A stretch of 16,500 nucleotides of DNA. Origin: Prochlorococcus sp. scB243_496M6 (GTDB lineage: Bacteria; Cyanobacteriota; Cyanobacteriia; PCC-6307; Cyanobiaceae). The stretch spans positions 1 to 16,500 of the forward strand of contig JFMF01000003.1 of the NCBI GenBank assembly GCA_000635535.1, in the 5' to 3' direction. The translations under genes were made by a program, and so were the position numbers. The stretch's first letter is position 1. Each line of letters opens with the position of its first letter. Positions 1-7,591 of this stretch are shown here, one piece after another. The notes beneath the pieces are model-generated. The model saw only the letters and a list, made by a program, of their open reading frames with translations. It did no database searches and had not been told where the DNA came from.

Positions 1-72
1 TTTAGGCATAAATTTTCCTAGCCTATTTATTAATTCTTTTTCCCCTATATCTTTTAATATTTCTTTATGCAT
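1..72 (-). CDS. thiL: Thiamine-monophosphate kinase, N-terminal fragment (cut by window edge)
   Basis: Reading the minus strand from an ATG at 72 gives 24 open codons to the window edge, starting [20 protein letters not shown]. The stretch G-E-x-E-L-I-x-R-L resembles the N-terminus of ThiL, which phosphorylates thiamine monophosphate to the cofactor thiamine diphosphate. The start overlaps the end of the upstream cyclophilin by 8 bp (ATGCATAA shared), so the two genes are probably co-transcribed and translationally coupled. The ATP-binding domain lies outside the window. The identification rests on this short N-terminus plus my memory that thiL sits beside this cyclophilin in Prochlorococcus, so it is likely but not certain. 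Confidence 0.7.
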   Translation of the reverse strand, partial: MHKEILKDIGEKELINRLGKFMPK

Positions 73-1156
73 TTAATTTGAGGTTTTCAATACCTTCTAA
101 AACATCAATTGAAATTATTGTGTCATCTTTACTAAGCTCTTCTAATACGTCAAATCCATCTACAACGTAACCAAAGGCAGCATTTCTACCGTCAATCAAA
201 TTGCGACCTGCTGGATTTAATTCGGCTTCATATAAAAAGAAGAAAAATTGCGATGAGCCATCATCCACTGCGGTATTTGAATGGGACCATCCTAGAGTTC
301 CAAGTGTTGCAAAAGGTAATGTTGGCGTCTCTGTGTAAAGACCTAAATCTTCAAAAGTTTGATTATAAAAAGTATCTTTTTCATCAGGAATTCTAATTTC
401 TAAGGGAACGTGACGTTCTTCGTTTGTTTCAGGATCGATATAACCAATATCTTCACCCAATGGATCACCTGTTTGCAGTACAAAAAATTCTTCTGCTCTG
501 TTGATAGGTAAATCTTTGTAGAAATTTTTTGAAGATAAATCTATAAATGCTCCTGCTGTGAGTGGTGCGTTAAATCCATCCACAATAGCTTGCATATCAC
601 CTTTGGAGGTTTTTATATTAACTTTTGCTCTGCCAAGTAATCTTGGTAAATTATCAAATTCCTGGGGAATAGAGTATGGAAATTCATTTGGTAGAAAATA
701 TTCTTCTAATCCACCAATTTTATTTAAAGCATCTTTTCGGGTCGCTATAAATGAGTATTTGTCCTTTGATTTAGAGAAATCTTGAAGACTATCAAAATTT
801 TTTTCGAGCTCTAAAAATGTTTTTTCAGCAATTTTCTTTTTATCTTTTGGTAATTCTTGAATAATTTTACTCTGGTATTTTTTTAGTAAAGATTGACATT
901 TTGTAACAGTTTTCGTAAGAGCGGGCCATCTTCCTCCTCTGACAAGATCACTAGTATCTTCCAATTTGTGTTGAAGTTCTTGTAACTCAACTTGCTTTAT
1001 GGGAAGTGCGTTTCTGAGGATTGCACTAGGGTCTTTTACTGCATTTCCAGTAGGTAAATCAGCCAATACTTGAATAGGTTTTAAGAGAAAAACCTGTAAA
1101 ATTACAATCGATAGACTTAAGAAAAGTTTGTTCTGATTTGATAAGAATTTTTGCAT
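65..1156 (-). CDS. TLP40/CYP38-type thylakoid-lumen cyclophilin (peptidyl-prolyl isomerase)
   Basis: This 363-residue protein has a basic start, a hydrophobic core at about residues 10-26 and a likely cleavage after VLA (residue 32), so it should be exported, most likely to the thylakoid lumen. Residues of about 40-170 form a charged helical region ([27 protein letters not shown]) matching the N-terminal helix bundle of TLP40/CYP38. Residues of about 178-360 are a cyclophilin domain with divergent landmarks: [33 protein letters not shown] and [12 protein letters not shown]. In plants this family supports photosystem II assembly and may have weak isomerase activity; a similar role here is inference. 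The start codon lies only 43 bp from the divergent efp start. Confidence 0.88.
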   Translation of the reverse strand: MQKFLSNQNKLFLSLSIVILQVFLLKPIQVLADLPTGNAVKDPSAILRNALPIKQVELQELQHKLEDTSDLVRGGRWPALTKTVTKCQSLLKKYQSKIIQELPKDKKKIAEKTFLELEKNFDSLQDFSKSKDKYSFIATRKDALNKIGGLEEYFLPNEFPYSIPQEFDNLPRLLGRAKVNIKTSKGDMQAIVDGFNAPLTAGAFIDLSSKNFYKDLPINRAEEFFVLQTGDPLGEDIGYIDPETNEERHVPLEIRIPDEKDTFYNQTFEDLGLYTETPTLPFATLGTLGWSHSNTAVDDGSSQFFFFLYEAELNPAGRNLIDGRNAAFGYVVDGFDVLEELSKDDTIISIDVLEGIENLKLNA

Positions 1157-1178
1157 AGCACTCTTGCAGGTTTATGAT
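1151..1178 (+). promoter_or_regulatory. Candidate sigma-70-type promoter for efp-accB
   Basis: TTGCAT at 1151-1156 and TATGAT at 1173-1178 are 16 bp apart, close to the -35 and -10 consensus. Transcription would start near 1185, about 15 nt before the efp ATG at 1200. The -35 box overlaps the start codon of the divergent cyclophilin gene, so expression of the two directions may interfere. This is a motif match only. Confidence 0.45.
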
Positions 1179-1199
1179 CCTTGGGGATGTAATACAGGA

Positions 1200-1760
1200 A
1201 TGATTTCCAGTAACGATTTTCGCACAGGTACTACCATCGAATTAGATGGACAAGTTTGGCGTGTTGTAGAATTTCTACATGTCAAGCCTGGCAAGGGTTC
1301 TGCTTTCGTGCGAACAAAATTAAAATCAGTTCAAAGCGGCAACGTGGTTGAAAAAACTTTTCGAGCCGGAGAATCAGTACAACAGGCTATCCTTGAGAAG
1401 TCTAACCTGCAGCATACTTATGTGGAGTCTGGTGATTATGTTTTTATGGACATGACGAGTTTTGAAGAGACAAGGCTCACCTCTGAACAAATCGGTAAAG
1501 GTGCAAAGTATTTGAAAGAGGGAATGGAGGTTAATGTAATTTTTCATAATGGTAAAGTTTTAGAAGTGGAACTTCCAATATCTATTACTTTGAAAGTTAC
1601 AGAGACTGATCCTGGTGTTAAAGGTGACACTGCTAGTGGGGGCACGAAACCAGCTATTCTAGAAACAGGTGCTCAAGTTATGGTTCCTTTATTTATTTCT
1701 GTGGGAGAAATGATTAAAGTTGATACTCGTAATGACAGTTATCTTGGACGTGAAAATTAA
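1200..1760 (+). CDS. efp: Translation elongation factor P
   Basis: EF-P binds the ribosome between the P and E sites and relieves stalling at polyproline stretches. The 186-residue product has the family layout: an N-terminal KOW-like domain with the loop [10 protein letters not shown], whose tip Lys32 corresponds to the modified Lys34 of E. coli, and then OB-fold domains ending in [20 protein letters not shown] place the start at the ATG at 1200 ([10 protein letters not shown]), which gives the usual cyanobacterial length. The frame stays open back to an ATG at 1164, but those 12 extra codons ([12 protein letters not shown]) overlap the predicted promoter and do not resemble EF-P. The stop overlaps the accB start by one base (TAATG), implying coupled translation. 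Confidence 0.95.
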   Translation: MISSNDFRTGTTIELDGQVWRVVEFLHVKPGKGSAFVRTKLKSVQSGNVVEKTFRAGESVQQAILEKSNLQHTYVESGDYVFMDMTSFEETRLTSEQIGKGAKYLKEGMEVNVIFHNGKVLEVELPISITLKVTETDPGVKGDTASGGTKPAILETGAQVMVPLFISVGEMIKVDTRNDSYLGREN

Positions 1761-2266
1761 TGGCTATGAAATTAGATCATGATGACTTAGATCGCTTAAT
1801 AGAGAAAATCTCTACAAGTGACATACAAGAGTTCTCGCTAGAGGGAGAAGATTTTAAGCTCGAAATAAAAAGGAACTTATTTGATCAGAATCAAGTTATT
1901 AATAATTTAGTTTCAAATACTTCATTTGATAAGCAGACAATTGCTAATCAAAAAACTACAAATGATAAAATAGCTGTCGTTAATGAGCCTGAAGCCCCTC
2001 AGGTGGCGCCCCCAGGACGCTCTGATCTAACTGAAATTACATCTCCTATGGTTGGGACATTTTATAGGGCTGCAGCACCTGGTGAGGAGCCATTTGTCGA
2101 AATAGGGAATAATGTTAAGGTCGGTCAAACTATTTGTATTTTGGAAGCAATGAAGTTAATGAACGAAATTGAATCTGAATTTAATGCTGAAATAGTTGAG
2201 ATCTTAGTTGAAAATGGAACACCAGTTGAATTTGGTCAAGTTTTAATGCGGGTTAAGCAGTCTTGA
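1760..2266 (+). CDS. accB: Biotin carboxyl carrier protein of acetyl-CoA carboxylase
   Basis: This 168-residue protein carries biotin between the biotin carboxylase and carboxyltransferase parts of acetyl-CoA carboxylase, the first committed step of fatty-acid synthesis. The C-terminal biotinyl domain (about 93-168) contains SPMVGTFYRAAAPGE, the thumb region seen in bacterial AccB, and EAMKLMNE with the biotinylated Lys132. Residues 1-40 form a dimerisation-type helix region, followed by a linker with a short Pro/Ala-rich part (EPEAPQVAPPG). The start ATG overlaps the efp stop by one base; an ATG two codons later is a possible alternative. The last 24 bp overlap the convergent pdxA gene. The efp-accB pairing is common in cyanobacteria. 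Confidence 0.95.
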   Translation: MAMKLDHDDLDRLIEKISTSDIQEFSLEGEDFKLEIKRNLFDQNQVINNLVSNTSFDKQTIANQKTTNDKIAVVNEPEAPQVAPPGRSDLTEITSPMVGTFYRAAAPGEEPFVEIGNNVKVGQTICILEAMKLMNEIESEFNAEIVEILVENGTPVEFGQVLMRVKQS

Positions 2267-3277
2267 ATTGTTAGTCATTTCTACGGCAGCCTTAATAGCC
2301 TCAATCATGCTCTGAGATTGAGCAATTCCTTTGCCAGCAATATCAAATCCCGTTCCATGATCTGGGGATGTTCTTATAAAAGGTAAACCGATTGTAGTAT
2401 TGACTGAGTAATTAAGAGCTATCACTTTCATTGGTATTAAACCTTGATCATGATACATAGCAAGAATGCCATCATGCTTTTCAGCATTTTTGTCATTCCA
2501 TGCTTTTACAGAAGAATTCCAACAACTATCAGGTGATAAAGGGCCTAATAATTTAATACCTCTATTCTTTTCATTCCAAGTAATTAATGCATCATTGAGC
2601 CAATCTCTCTCTTCACAACCTAAAATACCTTCTTCGCCAGCGTGAGGGTTTAATCCTGCTACTTTTAAACTAGGGTTAATAGTGTAGGTATTACAAAAAT
2701 CTTTAAAAAGATCCAATTTAGAATGGATTAATTCTGTAGTTAATTTCTTGGGAACCTCAGAAAGGGCTATGTGCGTTGTAGCTAATAAAGTATTAAATCT
2801 CCAACCTGTAATTGGTGATTTAGCTGTGAATAACATTCCAAAGTTTTTAACTCCACATAAATTTGCTAGTACTTCAGTTTGACCAGAGAAGTAATGACCT
2901 GCTAGATACCATGATTTCTTGCAAATTGGTCCAGTTACAAGTGCTGAATTAGGATATTGTTTTACAATTTCTATTGCTTTAGTTAAATATTGAAAACTTG
3001 AATCACCGTAACTTGATTTAGGGTTAATATCTGATGAAGAAATTTCGATATCAAGTATCTTTAATTTTTTTGGATTTGCAAGGTTTTTTAATCCTAAGGA
3101 TCTAAGATTATTGTATGTATTTTGTAATTTTTTTTTTGATCCAACTAATATATAATCAACATTTTCTGGTATCTCATTAGAACAAAGCGCTTTTAAGATT
3201 ATTTCAGGTCCAATACCTGACTCATCTCCTACGCTTAATACTATTTTCAATATTTTATTTGTATTTTGAAAATCCAT
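2243..3277 (-). CDS. pdxA: 4-hydroxythreonine-4-phosphate dehydrogenase (vitamin B6 synthesis)
   Basis: PdxA oxidises 4-phosphohydroxy-L-threonine with NAD in the DXP-dependent pyridoxal-phosphate pathway. The 344-residue length fits the family. Visible landmarks are GDESGIGPEI near residue 17, TGPICKKSW near 115, and the three expected metal-binding histidines in ATTH (His169), NPHAGE (His212) and YHDQGLIP (His276). TSPDHGTGFDIAGKG near 303 is the conserved C-terminal motif. The gene ends 24 bp inside the convergent accB gene and starts 22 bp after the epimerase-like gene on the same strand, so those two are probably one transcript. Confidence 0.95.
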   Translation of the reverse strand: MDFQNTNKILKIVLSVGDESGIGPEIILKALCSNEIPENVDYILVGSKKKLQNTYNNLRSLGLKNLANPKKLKILDIEISSSDINPKSSYGDSSFQYLTKAIEIVKQYPNSALVTGPICKKSWYLAGHYFSGQTEVLANLCGVKNFGMLFTAKSPITGWRFNTLLATTHIALSEVPKKLTTELIHSKLDLFKDFCNTYTINPSLKVAGLNPHAGEEGILGCEERDWLNDALITWNEKNRGIKLLGPLSPDSCWNSSVKAWNDKNAEKHDGILAMYHDQGLIPMKVIALNYSVNTTIGLPFIRTSPDHGTGFDIAGKGIAQSQSMIEAIKAAVEMTNNSRLLNPH

Positions 3278-3299
3278 AAAAATTTTTTAATTTTATTTT

Positions 3300-4082
3300 T
3301 TAACTATTCAGATAGCAATTTTTTAAGCCTATTTTATAGTTTTTATAAATCAGCCTATATCCCAGTGTCTCGCATAAAAGTTTGTTAGAAATTCTTCTAT
3401 TTTCCATCCAAAAAGATTGAGCGATAGGTGATAATTCATCTTTTGCATCCTCAAATAATCTTGGCTTTGGCATTTTTAAACCAAGCAAACTATAGCAATA
3501 CTGAATAACCTCTATCTGAGAGCAGGGTTCATCATCTGCAATATTAATGATTTGGTTAAATTTTAAACAATTTTTATTTTGTAATAAATAAATAATCGCA
3601 TGTGTAATATCAGCAACATGAACTCTTGAAAATACTTGAGCTTTTTTTAAGATAACTCGAATTTTTTGATTTTTGATTGCTTCAAAGGTGGATCTTCCAG
3701 GTCCATAGATTCCAGGTAATCTAAAAATTTGTACTGGTAAAGTGGATTCAATCCATTTTTTTTCACAATTTAATCTATTTTGACTTCTTTTTTGAAGAGG
3801 ATTCGGCGGATCTATCTCAGAAACCCAACCACCTTCAGTGTTTCCATAAACTCCTGTGGTAGATAAGTATCCAACCCATTCAAGGGATAAATCTTGTAGT
3901 TTACTTTGAAGGCTTTTTAAAACAGGATCGTTACCATTTTTGTCAGGAGGTATGCAACTAAGAATATGCGTGACTCCATCAAAAATTTCTGCATGAGGAA
4001 TCACATTGTTTTCACTATTGAAAATAAAACTATTTGGATCTTTGCTTGCAGACCTTGAGCTTGTTAAAACAGTGCAACCCAT
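3300..4082 (-). CDS. YeeZ-like NAD(P)-dependent epimerase/dehydratase-family protein (first ATG too late; see upstream stretch)
   Basis: From the first in-frame ATG the product is 260 residues with extended-SDR landmarks: THILSCIPPD, the Ser/Tyr region YLSTTGVYGNTEGGWVSE, the Arg-Leu-Pro motif FRLPGIYGPGRSTF and RVHVADITHAI. This pattern matches the YeeZ group of atypical NAD(P)-binding proteins, whose substrate is poorly known. The ATG at 4082 omits the nucleotide-binding glycine loop, which is present just upstream in the same frame (FGCGFSGSYFAK), so the true protein is almost certainly longer. It sits 22 bp before pdxA on the same strand. I can assign the fold but not the reaction. Confidence 0.8.
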   Translation of the reverse strand: MGCTVLTSSRSASKDPNSFIFNSENNVIPHAEIFDGVTHILSCIPPDKNGNDPVLKSLQSKLQDLSLEWVGYLSTTGVYGNTEGGWVSEIDPPNPLQKRSQNRLNCEKKWIESTLPVQIFRLPGIYGPGRSTFEAIKNQKIRVILKKAQVFSRVHVADITHAIIYLLQNKNCLKFNQIINIADDEPCSQIEVIQYCYSLLGLKMPKPRLFEDAKDELSPIAQSFWMENRRISNKLLCETLGYRLIYKNYKIGLKNCYLNS

Positions 4083-4177
4083 TTTTCTAATAGTTTTTGC
4101 AAAATAACTGCCGCTGAAACCACATCCAAAGATTAAAAATTTATTTTTTTTTCCGAGTAAACTTGGGGATTTTTCAT
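4083..4177 (-). other. Missing N-terminus of the YeeZ-like gene, probably separated from its ATG by a one-base frame error
   Basis: The frame of the YeeZ-like gene stays open upstream to a TAG at 4179-4181 and encodes KFLIFGCGFSGSYFAKTIRK, a Rossmann beta strand plus GxGxxG loop. No ATG, GTG or TTG exists in this frame before the loop. An ATG at 4175-4177 lies in another frame. Adding one base in the A9 run (4144-4152) or in the C4 run (4165-4168) would join them into a 292-residue protein starting MKNP. Sequencing error, real mutation, slippage or a rare start codon are all possible. Confidence 0.6.
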
Positions 4178-4210
4178 ACTAGACTAAAGTAGTACATATG
4201 TATTATTAAA

Positions 4211-4441
4211 ATGATGAAGACAGTTCTTGAGCCTGATTTAAAATCAAAAACTTTTTCTAATAGCAAAAGTTACTTCTGTCTTGTAGAAAAAAAAGTAAGT
4301 TCAGTTAATTATAAATTCTACCAAAAGTTATTTGTCTTGCTTATTTCATTTTCTACCATTTTAATATTTCCAGAATCGCCAAGAGAATTGGAAAATATAT
4401 GTGAGAATTATAATCCTACAAAAGTATGTAATGTTTGGTAG
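4211..4441 (+). CDS. Small hypothetical protein with one membrane segment
   Basis: This 76-residue reading frame starts at a double ATG (MMK). It has a polar N-terminal half and one hydrophobic segment of about 16 residues (LFVLLISFSTILIF, roughly 41-56). A short tail follows with two cysteines (ENICENYNPTKVCNVW), which could be lumenal or periplasmic. I do not recognise a family. Its stop codon directly abuts the stop of the convergent HNH gene (TAG then TTA, no spacer), a tight packing that supports a real gene. The divergent YeeZ-like gene starts about 30 bp upstream. No function is proposed. Confidence 0.6.
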   Translation: MMKTVLEPDLKSKTFSNSKSYFCLVEKKVSSVNYKFYQKLFVLLISFSTILIFPESPRELENICENYNPTKVCNVW

Positions 4442-4843
4442 TTAAGCTGCTTTATATTCTGATGAATCTTTTATGAAATTTTTATTTTTTATCTTACTTC
4501 TGGGATTAGCCCATTGGAGTAATCTAATCGCTAATCTTAAATCTCCTTCTAGCCAGGCTCTTATAGCCATTGCTCTTCGAGGATCGTAAAATTTTTGCCT
4601 TCTATACCAATACAAAGCATTTTCATCAGATTTATCCCCATTACAAGAAAGACAGGCAGGGACGCAGTTTTCTGTTGTACTTAAGCCTCCTTGGCTTTGT
4701 GGTATGACATGGTCAATAGATTCAGATGGTTTTCCGCAATATATACAACTTTTTCCTGTAAACTTATGAATAGATTTTCGCCATTGTCTTAATCTGAACT
4801 TAGGACATAAATCCTCTAAAAACACCGCATCATTAATATGCAT
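4442..4843 (-). CDS. HNH endonuclease-family protein
   Basis: This 133-residue protein has a complete zinc-associated HNH core. CIYC (33-36) and CLSC (64-67) are the two Cys pairs, DHVIPQSQGG (44-53) supplies the Asp-His start of the catalytic motif, and the Asn is at 59 or 68. The family includes nicking and double-strand nucleases with many roles. Free-standing copies like this are common in cyanobacteria, often with no known job. The C-terminal part (YRRQKFYDPRRAMAIRAWLEGDLRLAIRLLQW) is a conserved-looking basic and aromatic extension. It is separate from the restriction-modification genes 6 kb away, and nothing here links it to an intron or intein. Confidence 0.88.
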   Translation of the reverse strand: MHINDAVFLEDLCPKFRLRQWRKSIHKFTGKSCIYCGKPSESIDHVIPQSQGGLSTTENCVPACLSCNGDKSDENALYWYRRQKFYDPRRAMAIRAWLEGDLRLAIRLLQWANPRSKIKNKNFIKDSSEYKAA

Positions 4844-4923
4844 TCAGAATATTTAATTAAATAAATGATGGCTTGAATATATTAAAAGTCAATATTTATT
4901 TATGCTTTTTAGCTTTAATTTCT

Positions 4924-4948
4924 CACTAAAATGTAATTTAGTGTTTTT
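4924..4948 (+). terminator. Terminator-like hairpin on the plus strand
   Basis: CACTAAA (4924-4930) and TTTAGTG (4937-4943) form a 7-bp stem with a 6-nt loop, followed by five Ts. No plus-strand gene ends nearby (the closest stop is at 4441), so it either ends a small unannotated RNA or is a chance hairpin in AT-rich DNA. I see no other feature in 4844-5006. Confidence 0.3.
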
Positions 4949-4991
4949 AGATACAAAATAGTATTCATTAAATTTGGCAAAAAGTATTATC

Positions 4992-5053
4992 TTTCTGAAA
5001 CCTTTTTTAATAACTATATCTATCAAGTGTTTCATCACTAAAGGTTTCAGAAA
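4992..5053 (-). terminator. 14-bp perfect inverted repeat at the 3' end of the small secreted-protein gene
   Basis: TTTCTGAAACCTTT at 4992-5005 is exactly complementary to AAAGGTTTCAGAAA at 5040-5053, leaving a 34-nt loop. On the minus strand the first arm is the coding tail of the frame-corrected protein (codons for ISETF), the stop codon is in the loop and the second arm is 3' UTR. It has no strong U tract, so it may stabilise the mRNA end or act as a weak terminator. Confidence 0.5.
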
Positions 5054-5136
5054 TTTCCTCATTAGTTTCTTCTAATTCTTTTTCTAATTTTTTTCTTTTC
5101 TTTTCTCTATCTTTTGCTTCCTTTTCTTTTCTTTTT
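5007..5136 (-). other. Out-of-frame C-terminal extension of the small secreted protein (frameshift candidate)
   Basis: In the frame one base off from the preceding gene, this stretch reads as a highly charged Lys/Glu coiled-coil-like tail (EKEAKDREKKRKKLEKELEE), then TNEEISETFSDETLDRYSY and a TAA at 5007-5009. It looks like the genuine end of the protein. Removing one base from the A6 run at 5132-5137 joins the frames into 152 codons. The acidic, aromatic end is unlikely to arise from random AT-rich DNA. Confidence 0.6.
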
Positions 5137-5466
5137 TCGTTCTAAATCTCGTATTAGTTTTCTATTTGGATGAAGATTATCTAAATATTCAACGCAATAA
5201 CTAAATTTTTCTCTTTCTCTTATAACTGTTTCAGTAATTTGCGCGGCTGCATTTTTTGGTGAAACTTTGAAGAATCCTCCCTTTTGTTTTTTTATATATG
5301 TGTAAGCTGCTTCCCAACTACTTTCATGGTCATTTCCGCCATCTCTCATAGTACAAAAAATTTCCGCTCCAAATGAACTTGCATTCACTATTGGAGTTGT
5401 GAGGGTTAGAGGAGTGAAAATTCCCAACGCAAACGGTATTAGTTTTTTCTTCTTTAATCTTTGCAT
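5107..5466 (-). CDS. Small exported cyanobacterial protein of unknown function (C-terminus probably frameshifted)
   Basis: The 119-residue frame begins with a clear signal peptide: KKKK, a hydrophobic stretch LIPFALGIFTPLTLTTPIV, and a likely cleavage after VNA or NASS. The mature part carries GAEIFCTMRDGGNDHESSWEAAYTYI, which I believe is the signature of a small cyanobacterial DUF family, with Cys residues near 38 and 91. The function is unknown; a periplasmic or lumenal location is inferred from the signal. The frame ends abruptly in RKKKRKGSKR, while a second frame continues with a plausible charged tail down to 5007. The complete protein is therefore probably about 152 residues. No partner is evident; the downstream HNH gene is on the same strand. 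Confidence 0.78.
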   Translation of the reverse strand: MQRLKKKKLIPFALGIFTPLTLTTPIVNASSFGAEIFCTMRDGGNDHESSWEAAYTYIKKQKGGFFKVSPKNAAAQITETVIREREKFSYCVEYLDNLHPNRKLIRDLERKKKRKGSKR

Positions 5467-5522
5467 TAGCCTTTTATCTTCTATTTAAAAATATCTTTTA
5501 TTGTGGATATGTCTATAGAAAT

Positions 5523-6044
5523 TTAAGATTTAATCACTCCAAATATATTCAAGCATTTTACAACTAAAGGAAGAATTAATAGTACAGTAATCAATCTTAC
5601 AGCGTGTAAAGTTGCTACCGCAGGTCCCACTCCGTACTCAGACCCTACAAGACTCATACCGCTAATTCCTCCGGGTGCAGCTCCTAAAATTGTTGTAATG
5701 ATATCTATATTAAGTAATCTGCTTGTCCATAAACCAATTGCTAATCCAGTAATAACTAAAGTAAAAGTTATTAATATAGCTGGCCTCCATAAATTTTGAA
5801 TATCAACTAATGAGTCTTTTGTTAATGATGTACCAATGACTGTTCCAATTCCGATTTCTAAAATTGTTCTTGTTCCGATTGGCCACTCTGCGATATCGAC
5901 TTTGCCACTAATGCTAAGTATGCTTGCACCAATTAAAGCACCTGCTAGAGGGGCCGCAGGAATACCTGTTTTTAGAGCTAAAGCTCCAAAAATACAACCT
6001 GCAAAAATATAGTAGATTAGATTTATGTTGGGCATAAATTTCAA
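5523..6044 (-). CDS. AbrB-duplication-type membrane protein (half-length)
   Basis: This 173-residue, strongly hydrophobic protein has about five membrane segments and the conserved end motif APGGISGMSLVGSEYGVGPAVATLHAVRL, which marks the membrane 'AbrB' family (Gneg_AbrB_dup). This family is unrelated to the Bacillus DNA-binding AbrB. Typical members have two such repeats in about 350 residues; this one has a single repeat and would probably work as a dimer. The family is often annotated as a putative transporter or ammonia-monooxygenase-associated protein without firm evidence, so the substrate is unknown. It starts MKFM at 6044; an ATG three codons later is an alternative. It is divergent from the 65-residue gene at 6169. 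Confidence 0.8.
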   Translation of the reverse strand: MKFMPNINLIYYIFAGCIFGALALKTGIPAAPLAGALIGASILSISGKVDIAEWPIGTRTILEIGIGTVIGTSLTKDSLVDIQNLWRPAILITFTLVITGLAIGLWTSRLLNIDIITTILGAAPGGISGMSLVGSEYGVGPAVATLHAVRLITVLLILPLVVKCLNIFGVIKS

Positions 6045-6168
6045 GGATGTTTGAACATAATATTAGAAAAAATTTTATTTGTTTAAGTTTATAGTCAAAT
6101 AATATTTTTAGTTTCCTCTCGTAATGTCCCCTTTTGTTGGCATAATATTAACTAAAGCATGATTTTTT

Positions 6169-6366
6169 ATGTCTTCACAAATTTCTTATAAAGATAATAA
6201 AAACCGCATAAAGAAAAAATTATCTTTTTTTGAGGGTGGTCACCAGCTTGAAAAATTGGAGTTTGCCCTTGCAATAGCTCAAACAAAGGGGGATGAAAAA
6301 AAATCAATCGTTCTTAGAAAAAAGATTGTTGAACTAGGTGGCAATGTTGAAGAGCCAGGCACTTAA
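6169..6366 (+). CDS. Small conserved-looking soluble protein, unknown function
   Basis: This 65-residue frame starts MSSQISYKDN. It is basic at the N-terminus (NRIKKKLSFF) and then mostly helical and charged (LEKLEFALAIAQTKGDEKKSIVLRKKIVEL), with no membrane segment or cysteines. It looks like a short helical-hairpin protein. I do not recognise a named family, though small proteins of this type recur in marine picocyanobacteria. The stop is one base from the stop of the convergent aminotransferase gene. The 124 bp upstream, shared with the divergent AbrB-like gene, hold AT-rich -10-like boxes but no clear promoter. Confidence 0.65.
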   Translation: MSSQISYKDNKNRIKKKLSFFEGGHQLEKLEFALAIAQTKGDEKKSIVLRKKIVELGGNVEEPGT

Positions 6367-6367
6367 C

Positions 6368-7531
6368 TTAATTTTCCTCTAGATATTTTGATACCATAAC
6401 TAATCCTTCACCAGCTTGATGGGCTGTAATCTTGCCGAGGCTTAGAAGTGTATTACTTATTGCAGAAACTACAGTAATAATATCTCTATCATTTACATAT
6501 CCTAAATGTCCGACTCTGAATATTTTTCCCTTCAGATGATCTTGACCACCTGCAAGTAAAATATCAAAATTATTCTTTATTGTTTTTCTAAATTCTTCAG
6601 CATCAATTCCTTCAGTTTTTATTGCAGTAATTGAAGGACTTAAATATTTTTCATCAGCAAATAATTTTAGATTTAAAGCCTTCACTGCATTGCTCATAGC
6701 TAATTTGTGTTTATTGTGTCTTCGGAATATGTTATCCAAGCCTTCTTCTTTCATCATTTTTAAAGCTTCATCTAAAGCAAAAACTAAATTAACTGCTGGG
6801 GTGTATGGATTACTGTTAGCTAAAAGACTTTTTTTGTAAGATTTTAAATTTAAATAAAATTTTGGTAAATTAGATTTTTCTGTAGCTTCCCATGCTTTTT
6901 CGCTCATTGCTATAAAGCTAAGTCCAGGAGGTATCATATATCCCTTTTGTGATCCAGAAGCAACGACATCTAATTTCCATTCATCTACTGGTACATTGCA
7001 AGCTCCAAGACTTGTAACGCAGTCAACAATTGATAAAGCTTTGTTGTGTTGACGAATATATAAACTAATAGTTTCTAAATCATTAATTACACCTGTTGAG
7101 GTTTCAGAATGAGTCAAAATAACCGCCTTTATCTCTTTTTGTTTATCTTCCTCTAATATCTTTTTGAATTCTTCTGGATCAAGCGGAGTACCCCATTCGG
7201 AATCAATTGTTATTACTTCCAGACCAAATTCTTTAGCAACTTTTACCCATCTTTCGCCAAATTTTCCATTTTCTCCACAAATTACTTTATCTCCTTTACT
7301 TAAGGTATTTATTATTCCAGCCTCCATTGCGGCAGTCCCACTACCAGTGATTGTTAGAACATCATTTTGAGTTTGATGAAGCCACTGTAAATTTTTAGTT
7401 GTACTCTCTACGAGATCTTGAAATTCTTTACTGCGATGGCCTATTGGATGCTTACTTAATGCTTGTAAAACTTTTTCTGGAACTGGTGTGGGTCCAGGAA
7501 TCATCAATGATAATTTTTGTTGTATGGCCAC
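6368..7531 (-). CDS. Class V aminotransferase (serine/alanine-glyoxylate type)
   Basis: This 387-residue PLP enzyme has the alanine/serine-glyoxylate aminotransferase signatures: MIPGPTPVPEKVL at the N-terminus, ITGSGTAAMEA for phosphate binding near 61, VDCVTSLGA with the PLP-contacting Asp170, SGSQKGYMIPPGLSF with the Schiff-base Lys196, and a C-terminal FRVGHLGYVND around 343. The family moves amino groups from serine or alanine to glyoxylate or hydroxypyruvate, which in an oxygenic phototroph fits photorespiratory glycolate salvage. The exact donor cannot be read from sequence. It is divergent from cbiD across 60 bp and converges on the 65-residue gene. Confidence 0.92.
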   Translation of the reverse strand: MAIQQKLSLMIPGPTPVPEKVLQALSKHPIGHRSKEFQDLVESTTKNLQWLHQTQNDVLTITGSGTAAMEAGIINTLSKGDKVICGENGKFGERWVKVAKEFGLEVITIDSEWGTPLDPEEFKKILEEDKQKEIKAVILTHSETSTGVINDLETISLYIRQHNKALSIVDCVTSLGACNVPVDEWKLDVVASGSQKGYMIPPGLSFIAMSEKAWEATEKSNLPKFYLNLKSYKKSLLANSNPYTPAVNLVFALDEALKMMKEEGLDNIFRRHNKHKLAMSNAVKALNLKLFADEKYLSPSITAIKTEGIDAEEFRKTIKNNFDILLAGGQDHLKGKIFRVGHLGYVNDRDIITVVSAISNTLLSLGKITAHQAGEGLVMVSKYLEEN

Positions 7532-7591
7532 TTTTTATTAAATAGGTCATTCTTAGATTAGTTCTCATTATATATTTTTCAATTACTTGAT

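Noticed and set aside
1164..1199. Longer efp start at the ATG at 1164
   Set aside because: The 12 extra residues do not resemble EF-P and overlap the likely -10 box. The ATG at 1200 gives the standard N-terminus.
2243..2266. 24-bp tail-to-tail overlap of accB and pdxA as unusual
   Set aside because: Short convergent overlaps are ordinary in such compact genomes, and both protein ends look normal.
4442..4843. HNH nuclease as part of the restriction-modification cassette
   Set aside because: It lies 6 kb away among core genes with no att-like repeats, and free-standing HNH proteins of this size are common in cyanobacteria.
5131..5139. CGA AAA AAG as a programmed -1 frameshift site (A AAA AAG heptamer in register)
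   Set aside because: A -1 slip leads to a stop after about 15 codons in a meaningless Lys-rich frame. The plausible C-terminus lies in the other frame, so a single-base indel or +1 slip fits better.
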